A DNA stretch of 64,000 bases from a candidate division FCPU426 bacterium (lineage in GTDB: Bacteria; Oederibacteriota; Muellerivitia; Muellerivitales; Muellerivitaceae). The notes under the pieces were generated by a model, which did no database searches, was not told the DNA's origin, and saw only the letters and a program-made list of their open reading frames with translations. Of the stretch, positions 58,006-64,000 are shown piece by piece. Each line of letters starts with the position of its first letter. The first letter of the stretch is position 1. The stretch lies in contig PLFD01000030.1 in assembly GCA_003136635.1 (NCBI GenBank), positions 56,155 to 120,154 on the forward strand, in the 5' to 3' direction. Made by a program: the position numbers and the translations under genes.

Positions 58006-61000
58006 ATGACTTTTCGTAAAGCCTCTGTGGTGAATCCCCTTATCCAACTGTTGTCTTATCTTCAATCCCGTGAAGATTTAAAAGGCCGCATTAAACATAT
58101 CGAGTCCATTCCGGCCATCAGCGCGCGGTACCAGGCCTGGCCCAAGACACTGAACAAAGACCTGATTCAGGTTCTAGAAAAAGCCGGGTTCGATGCTTTG
58201 TACCTGCATCAGGCCCAGGCTTTTACGGCCCTGCAGGCGGGCAAGCATGTGGCGGTCACCACGCCGACCGCCTCGGGCAAGACCCTCTGTTTCAACCTGC
58301 CGGTGATGCAGAGCGTTATGGAAAACCCGCAGTCGCGGGCCTTATACCTTTACCCTATGAAAGCTTTGGCGCAGGACCAACTGAAGACTTTGCAGGAATG
58401 GGGCGCCCGTTTAAAGACTTCCAAACTTCTCACCTTCAGCGCGGAAATTTACGACGGGGATACGCCCACGGGAGTTCGCACCAAAATCCGCAAGAACCCG
58501 CCGAATATTGTTCTCACGAATCCGGACATGCTGCATCTAGGGATTCTGGCTTTTCACGATGGCTGGGCGGAGTTTTTTAAAAATCTCAAATACGTCGTGG
58601 TAGATGAAGCCCATAGTTACCGGGGCATTTTTGGTTCTCATGTAGCCCATGTGCTTCGGCGCCTGCGGCGCATCTGCCGCTATTACGGTTCCAACCCTCA
58701 ATTTATTACCTGCTCGGCTACGCTGGGAAACCCGGAAGAGTTCTTGGGTGGGCTGACGGGGCTGGATTTTGAAATTATTTCCGAAACCGGCGCGCCGCAA
58801 AACGCCAAGACCTTTGTGTTGTGGAACCCCGATACCACTTCTCCTTATACGGAAGCCACGACGCTCTTAATTGAATGTCTTAAGAACAACATGAAAACCA
58901 TTGTGTTTACCAAGGCCCGAAAGATCACCGAACTCATCAGTATGTGGGTGACCCAAGCCCGACCCGAATGGGCGGCGGAAATTAAAAGCTACCGGGCCGG
59001 TTATTTGCCGGAGGAACGGCGGGAAATTGAGTCCAAACTTTTTAAGGATGAACTGAGGGCGGTTATTTCCACATCGGCTTTGGAAGTGGGCATTGATGTG
59101 GGCGGGTTAGACGCCTGTATTTTGGTGGGCTATCCGGGAACTATGATTTCTACCTGGCAGCGCTCGGGCCGGGTGGGGCGGGGGGAAGCGCCGTCGGTGG
59201 TTTTTTTGGTGGCCATGGCGGACGCCATGGACCAGTATTGGATGAAACACCCCAAAAAGTTTTTCACCATGAAACCCGAATCCCTCATGGTGGGGTTTGA
59301 GAACGAAAACATTGCCGTAAACCATTTGCGGTGCGCGGCATCGGAAGTTCCTTTGACCAGCGCGGACGAAACAATTTACGGCAGGTTGTTTAACCAACTG
59401 CTTCCACCGATGGTGAAGGAAGGCCAGGTATTGGAATCGTCTCAGGGAGACAAGTGGCTGGTGACGGACAAGAACCCCCAGCGCAATATCAACATCCGCG
59501 ACGCGGGCGAGGGATACCAGATTGTTTATCAGCAGACAGGCGAACTGATCGGCACCATCGACGGCATGAGGGCTTTTCGCGATTGCCATCCGGGTGCGGT
59601 TTATCTGCACCAAGGCACCCAGTACGTGGTGAAAGAGCTTCAGTGGGAAACGCACAAGATCATCGTCAATGACGAGCCGGTGGATTACTACACCCAGGTT
59701 AATTACGAAGAAGAAACTGAAATTCTGGAAGAGATGCAAAGACGATCTTTAGGTGACGGGAAGGCTCAATGTGCTATCAAGTGGGGAAAAGTTAAAATCA
59801 CCCAAAAATTTATCAATTATGAAGTGCACCGCATTGTGGACCAGTCGCTGGTTTCGACTTACCCGCTGACCCTGCCGCCGCAGACATTTGAGACAAGAGC
59901 CTTGTGGATGATCCTGCCGGATTATTTACAGCGAAACCTGATACCCGAAAAAATCCATTTCATGGGCGGCCTGCACGCCGCCGAGCACGGCACCATCGCC
60001 ATGATGCCGCTTCACGTGGTTTGCGACCGATGGGATCTGGGCGGTATTTCCACGCCGGCGCACCGGCAGGTGCCACAGCCGGTTATTTTTATTTATGACG
60101 GCTATCCGGGTGGGGTGGGGTTGACCGAGCGGGCTTATGAAACCATGGAACAATTGCTGGCGACAACCTTTGAAATGATTCGGGACTGCGAATGCGAGGA
60201 CGGCTGTCCTTCCTGTGTGCAGTCCCCCAAGTGCGGAAGCGGCAATCATCCCCTGGATAAAAAGGGAGCGTTGTTAATTCTGGGCTATATTTTGGGTCGA
60301 ACGGATAAGAAACCTGTTAAAGGCGGAGTGCCATTTGATCCAATCGGGACCTCATTAATACCAAATTTAAATGGACTATCCCCGCAGGGGATTCGAATCC
60401 AAAACGCTTTGAATGTTGATAAATCTCCTGCAGGGATTCGGGTACAATCGGAGCGAGTTATGGAACCTACATCAGGGCCGAAGCCCGGCCCACAAATTAA
60501 AACCGAACCACCTCCCCTTAAAACGGGGCCGGTGGTGTTTGACATTGAAACCCAATACCTTGCCGCTGAAATCCCCGGCGGCTGGTCCAACCTGCCGGGC
60601 ATGAAGCTTTCCTGTGCGGTGGTTTACGACGTGGATCAGGCCAAGTATTACACCTATATAGATTCCAACGTGAAGGATCTCATCGCCCATCTGCAGGCTT
60701 CCAGCCTGGTGATCGGTTTTAATACCCTTCGGTTCGACTACGGTGTGTTACAGGGTTATACAAGGGAACTGCTCGCCAAACTACCGTCGTTGGATTTGAT
60801 GGCTGATTTACAGAAAAAGCTGGGTCACCGGTTATCCCTTGCCCATTTAGCCGAACATACTTTGGGCGGGGCGGAAAAAAGCGCGGATGGTTTGTTAGCT
60901 GTTCAATGGTGGCGTGAAGGCAAATATCAACAGGTCATTGATTACTGTCAGATGGACGTGAAGTTAACCCATGACCTTTGGAAATTCGGCCAGGATAATA

Positions 61001-61062
61001 AACACGTGCTCTTCGCCCATAAACAAAGCGGTGAAATTTTGAAATGTCCGGTGAGTTGGTAG
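58006..61062 (+). CDS. DEAD/DEAH helicase with DUF1998-like Zn domain and C-terminal DEDD exonuclease domain (MrfA/YprA-like)
   Basis: TPTASGKTLCFNLPV, VVDEAHSYRG, STSALEVGIDVGGLDACILVGYPGT, CECEDGCPSCVQSPKCGSGN; C-term VVFDIET, GFNTLRFDYGVL, YCQMDVKLT. Confidence 0.92.
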   Translation: MTFRKASVVNPLIQLLSYLQSREDLKGRIKHIESIPAISARYQAWPKTLNKDLIQVLEKAGFDALYLHQAQAFTALQAGKHVAVTTPTASGKTLCFNLPVMQSVMENPQSRALYLYPMKALAQDQLKTLQEWGARLKTSKLLTFSAEIYDGDTPTGVRTKIRKNPPNIVLTNPDMLHLGILAFHDGWAEFFKNLKYVVVDEAHSYRGIFGSHVAHVLRRLRRICRYYGSNPQFITCSATLGNPEEFLGGLTGLDFEIISETGAPQNAKTFVLWNPDTTSPYTEATTLLIECLKNNMKTIVFTKARKITELISMWVTQARPEWAAEIKSYRAGYLPEERREIESKLFKDELRAVISTSALEVGIDVGGLDACILVGYPGTMISTWQRSGRVGRGEAPSVVFLVAMADAMDQYWMKHPKKFFTMKPESLMVGFENENIAVNHLRCAASEVPLTSADETIYGRLFNQLLPPMVKEGQVLESSQGDKWLVTDKNPQRNINIRDAGEGYQIVYQQTGELIGTIDGMRAFRDCHPGAVYLHQGTQYVVKELQWETHKIIVNDEPVDYYTQVNYEEETEILEEMQRRSLGDGKAQCAIKWGKVKITQKFINYEVHRIVDQSLVSTYPLTLPPQTFETRALWMILPDYLQRNLIPEKIHFMGGLHAAEHGTIAMMPLHVVCDRWDLGGISTPAHRQVPQPVIFIYDGYPGGVGLTERAYETMEQLLATTFEMIRDCECEDGCPSCVQSPKCGSGNHPLDKKGALLILGYILGRTDKKPVKGGVPFDPIGTSLIPNLNGLSPQGIRIQNALNVDKSPAGIRVQSERVMEPTSGPKPGPQIKTEPPPLKTGPVVFDIETQYLAAEIPGGWSNLPGMKLSCAVVYDVDQAKYYTYIDSNVKDLIAHLQASSLVIGFNTLRFDYGVLQGYTRELLAKLPSLDLMADLQKKLGHRLSLAHLAEHTLGGAEKSADGLLAVQWWREGKYQQVIDYCQMDVKLTHDLWKFGQDNKHVLFAHKQSGEILKCPVSW

Positions 61063-61177
61063 GAACCCCGGTTTTCCCGGTGAATGTACCTGAATGCCCG
61101 GTGAAGGTGCCGGTTTAGCCGGTGAATGTCATCCATTTCCTGGTAAAGATACCGGGTTTCCTAGTGGGGCGGGTCAT
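61063..61177. repeat. Degenerate ~21 bp tandem repeat array
   Basis: CCCGGTGAATGTACCTGAATG / CCCGGTGAAGGTGCCGGTTTA / GCCGGTGAATGTCATCCATTT / CCTGGTAAAGATACCGGGTTT / CCTAGTGG... Confidence 0.8.
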
Positions 61178-61178
61178 T

Positions 61179-61307
61179 TTAAAACCGGCAGACCATAAGG
61201 GCCAGATAGGCGATATAAACAAAAAGCCCGATGGTTCCAAAGTAAGCCAATAGAATGGCTGTTTTTTTTAGAACATCCTGAGTGGGGAAGCGTAAAAGAT
61301 AGGTCAT
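61179..61307 (-). CDS. Small single-TM protein (42 aa)
   Basis: My translation: MTYLLRFPTQDVLKKTAILLAYFGTIGLFVYIAYLALMVCRF, preceded by GAAGAGGTGACCC as a ribosome-binding site. Confidence 0.55.
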   Translation of the reverse strand: MTYLLRFPTQDVLKKTAILLAYFGTIGLFVYIAYLALMVCRF

Positions 61308-61392
61308 GGGTCACCTCTTCGTTAAAATAAGTCTACTCTTGGACTTTTATCCTTTCAACTGATTGTGAAAATTCCATTGAAAGGTGACAATG

Positions 61393-61410
61393 TGTACGTT
61401 ATATGGTACG
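61393..61410. promoter_or_regulatory. Candidate YefM/YoeB operator
   Basis: TGTACGttatatGGTACG; two GTAC cores with 12 bp centre-to-centre spacing just upstream of the antitoxin. Confidence 0.55.
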
Positions 61411-61429
61411 CTTTAGGCAGAGGCGAACA

Positions 61430-61672
61430 ATGACCACATTAACCGCAAGCAAAGCCAGGGCTAATTTATTTAAGTTATTGGATCAAACTGCTAAAACCCA
61501 TATACCGGTGCAGATCACCGGTAAAAGGGCTAATGGTGTGCTGATCTCTGAAGAGGATTGGAATGCCATCCAGGAGACGCTTTATCTTTTAAGTGTGCCG
61601 GGCATGAAAGAATCGTTGGTGAAGAGCATGAAGGCCCCCTTGAAAACCTTTAGCAAAAAGCGCCCATGGTGA
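61430..61672 (+). CDS. Phd/YefM-family antitoxin
   Basis: TLTASKARANLFKLLDQTAKTHIPVQITGKRANGVLISEEDWNAIQETL. Confidence 0.93.
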   Translation: MTTLTASKARANLFKLLDQTAKTHIPVQITGKRANGVLISEEDWNAIQETLYLLSVPGMKESLVKSMKAPLKTFSKKRPW

Positions 61673-61932
61673 GTTGGGAACTTGTTTTTAGTAAAGACGC
61701 CCAAAAAGACGGAATAAAAATAAAACGAGCGGGCTTACAAAAAAAGACAGACCTCCTTTTGGATATTCTGGAAGCTGATCCCTTTTCCAATTATCCGCCT
61801 TATGAAAAACTCATCGGGGATTTGAATGGTTTTTATTCTCGTCGGATTAGCATACATCATCGTTTGGTTTATCGAATCGATAAGGAAAACCGTCGAGTTT
61901 ATATCGACCGCATGTGGACGCATTACGAGTGA
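61666..61932 (+). CDS. Txe/YoeB-family toxin
   Basis: WELVFSKDAQKD, PYEKLIGDLNGFYSRRISIHHRLVYRID, WTHYE. Confidence 0.94.
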   Translation: MVSWELVFSKDAQKDGIKIKRAGLQKKTDLLLDILEADPFSNYPPYEKLIGDLNGFYSRRISIHHRLVYRIDKENRRVYIDRMWTHYE

Positions 61933-62990
61933 ACACCAACCAGATCAATTACCTCAATATCGGTCTGATGTTCCTCTCGGGGGTGCTGGGGTTTGCCTAT
62001 CCCTTTGAAACCTTTCTTTTTGTTTATACCGTTCTGGGCCCCCTGCATTATTTGACCGAAATTTCCTGGTTGCACGAGCGCAATTACTACACGAAAGGAC
62101 GGTATGACTATCTCTTTTTAATCGGGGCGGCTGTTTTATTAACCATCGCCAATTTAAAAATCATTCCGGGGCTGTCTTCCCACGTACCCGAATGGGCGGT
62201 CTTTGCCGCGTTAGGCGCGGCCCTGGCTTTTGTGATTTTTAAAACTACTTTGGCCCGTTGGATGATGGTGGCCGTTCTGGCTTTGGCGGGGGCTTTTATC
62301 GCCACGGCGCCCTGGTTTGGGCTTGCCTTCGGAATCTTTTTACCCACGCTGGTGCATGTTTTTGTTTTCACAGCCTGTTTTGTTTTGGCCGGCGCTTTAA
62401 AAAGCCGAAGCCTGTCGGGCTATTTATCTCTGGGTGTTTTTTTCCTGATCTCGCTTTCTTTTTTATTCTTTCATCCGGCTCATACGGGTTATGAAGTGGG
62501 GCAATATGTTTCGAATAATTATGGAATGGTTCAGGACAACGGATTATTGACCAGCCCTTTTTTAGCTGTGAATTATTATTTCGCTAAAATTTTCAACTTT
62601 ACCGGATTTTCTCTGCCCGCCGCGTCGGTGGCGGGGGACGCCTCAATTATTAATACATACCTCTATCACAATCCTATCGCCCTGGCGCTCATGTCTTTTA
62701 TCGCTTTCGCTTATAGCTATCACTACTTTAATTGGTTCTCGAAGACTTCCATTATTCGCTGGCATGAAGTGCCCAAAAGACGTTTAGCGGCGGTGGCGGG
62801 GCTTTGGCTGGCGTCCTTGGCGCTTTACGCCTACAACTACGCGGTGGGATTACGCTGGTTGTTTTTTCTCAGCCTCGCCCATGTACTGTTGGAGTTTCCT
62901 TTAAACCAGATCACTTTTTATCAAATTGGTAGGGAGCTAAGCGGCCGATTGATCAAAGTTCAAAAACAAAATTCTCGGGCTAACTCCTAG
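61929..62990 (+). CDS. Hypothetical polytopic membrane protein
   Basis: GTG start overlapping the YoeB stop; about 10 hydrophobic segments; VLGPLHYLTEISWLHERNYYTKGRYD. Confidence 0.7.
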   Translation: MNTNQINYLNIGLMFLSGVLGFAYPFETFLFVYTVLGPLHYLTEISWLHERNYYTKGRYDYLFLIGAAVLLTIANLKIIPGLSSHVPEWAVFAALGAALAFVIFKTTLARWMMVAVLALAGAFIATAPWFGLAFGIFLPTLVHVFVFTACFVLAGALKSRSLSGYLSLGVFFLISLSFLFFHPAHTGYEVGQYVSNNYGMVQDNGLLTSPFLAVNYYFAKIFNFTGFSLPAASVAGDASIINTYLYHNPIALALMSFIAFAYSYHYFNWFSKTSIIRWHEVPKRRLAAVAGLWLASLALYAYNYAVGLRWLFFLSLAHVLLEFPLNQITFYQIGRELSGRLIKVQKQNSRANS

Positions 62991-63049
62991 TCCCGGTAGC
63001 GGTTATACTATTTTGGCTTCACAGTTAAAAAATTGAAATAGGATTTGTT

Positions 63050-64000
63050 TTGCACACACCCAGTAAAAAAACTCTTATTGTTGTTTCGCTCATTGTTTTG
63101 GGTGTGATGGTTTTGGCATTGGCTACATTTTTGCTGAGCGATATTTCTAAGCTGGTAGATGTGTTTCACCATTTAGAAATGATCCAGATGATCTTTGCGC
63201 TTCTTGCCACGGGGACCGCCTATTTAGCCTTTACTCTTTCTTTCCGTGCGCTTTTTCAAATGACGCCTTATCGGATCGCGTTTCCTAAATTTTTTTCCAT
63301 CATGTTTATTTCGGCGACGGTCAATTTCATTATTTCTTCCGGCGGTATGTCCAGCATCGCCATCCGTGCTTTTCTTTTAAAACACGAAAAAGTGCCTTAT
63401 TCAGTGACCATTCCTTTGTCTTTCGCCCAGAACATGATTTTCAACCTGGTCCTTTCCTGTGTTTGTTTTGGAGGGTTGATTTATTTACATCAACACCCGG
63501 CGTTTGTGGGCGGGCCTAAAGAGTTGATGATTTTTTTCTTCATGGGCAGTCTTTTCTTAGTCGTCGGTTTGATGGTCCTCATCTTTTTTAATAGTGGTTT
63601 TCGCCGCTGGTTTTTACGTCTGATTATTAATATTGGGAATTGGATCAATCGTAAAATTCTGCGCAAGCAAACAAAGAACAAGCATTTGGTGGAGCTCCGC
63701 AATAAACTGGAAACCTCCATAGCGTTTCTTCATAAGGGGTGGATTCATCTTTTTGTGGTTCTTTTCTGGGTGTCGATGGACTGGTGTTTTACAGCTCTAA
63801 CACTCTTTTTCTGTTTCCGCGCGGTAGGGGTGGACCTGCCCCTGGGTCTTTTAATGGTGGGCTTTACGGTTATGTTTCTATCATCCAATATCAACCCGGT
63901 GCCGGCGGGCTTAGGGGTGAGCGAGTCGCTTTTGGCCCTTACTTTTAAACTATTGGGAGTGAGTTTTGAAAAAACCCTTGTAGCCGCCATTCTCTTTCGT
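63050..64000 (+). CDS. Lysylphosphatidylglycerol synthase TM region/flippase-like (UPF0104) protein, 3' truncated by window
   Basis: TTG start, open frame to the window end, SSGGMSSIAIRAFLLKHEKVPYSVT and SSNINPVPAGLGVSESLLALTFKLLGVSFEK. Confidence 0.8.
   Translation, partial: MHTPSKKTLIVVSLIVLGVMVLALATFLLSDISKLVDVFHHLEMIQMIFALLATGTAYLAFTLSFRALFQMTPYRIAFPKFFSIMFISATVNFIISSGGMSSIAIRAFLLKHEKVPYSVTIPLSFAQNMIFNLVLSCVCFGGLIYLHQHPAFVGGPKELMIFFFMGSLFLVVGLMVLIFFNSGFRRWFLRLIINIGNWINRKILRKQTKNKHLVELRNKLETSIAFLHKGWIHLFVVLFWVSMDWCFTALTLFFCFRAVGVDLPLGLLMVGFTVMFLSSNINPVPAGLGVSESLLALTFKLLGVSFEKTLVAAILFR

Overview
The window reads as an origin-of-replication neighbourhood of a diderm bacterium. oriC-type genes occupy about 23-51 kb and nearly all lie on the minus strand: gyrA, gyrB, dciA-like, recF, rsmG, mnmG, mnmE, jag, yidC, yidD, rnpA, rpmH, then dnaN and dnaA. 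DnaA-box-containing, AT-rich intergenic DNA lies on both sides of dnaA. Two parS-like palindromes flank mnmG-rsmG. A cobalamin salvage and uptake island (cobU, cobT, cobS, cbiX, riboswitch-btuB, cbiA/cobB, two BtuF-like proteins) sits between rpmH and dnaN. A second cobalamin block (riboswitch-btuD-btuC, then bluB) sits on the other side of dnaA/cydAB, so B12 genes bracket the origin. The left 0-20 kb carries a secreted/cell-envelope cluster (GT39-like protein, alginate-lyase-like protein, beta-barrels, a shikimate-kinase-like protein and a PAP2 fusion), CysH, a PstS-like protein and HD-GYP. The right end has MazEF, a large helicase-exonuclease fusion, YefM/YoeB and membrane proteins. Items I rate most worth follow-up: a degenerate (His-less) histidine kinase overlapping gyrA; a PAP2 protein fused to what looks like a truncated PPDK/PEP-synthase N-terminal domain; a helicase fused to a DEDDy exonuclease, resembling a natural MrfA-MrfB fusion; a CWC zinc-ribbon-like small protein coupled to a leaderless BtuF-like protein; rearranged origin synteny with parS sites but no local parAB; and two copies of a degenerate ~21-22 bp minisatellite. 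No database search or structure prediction was run. All family calls are by eye from the sequence and the supplied ORF translations.
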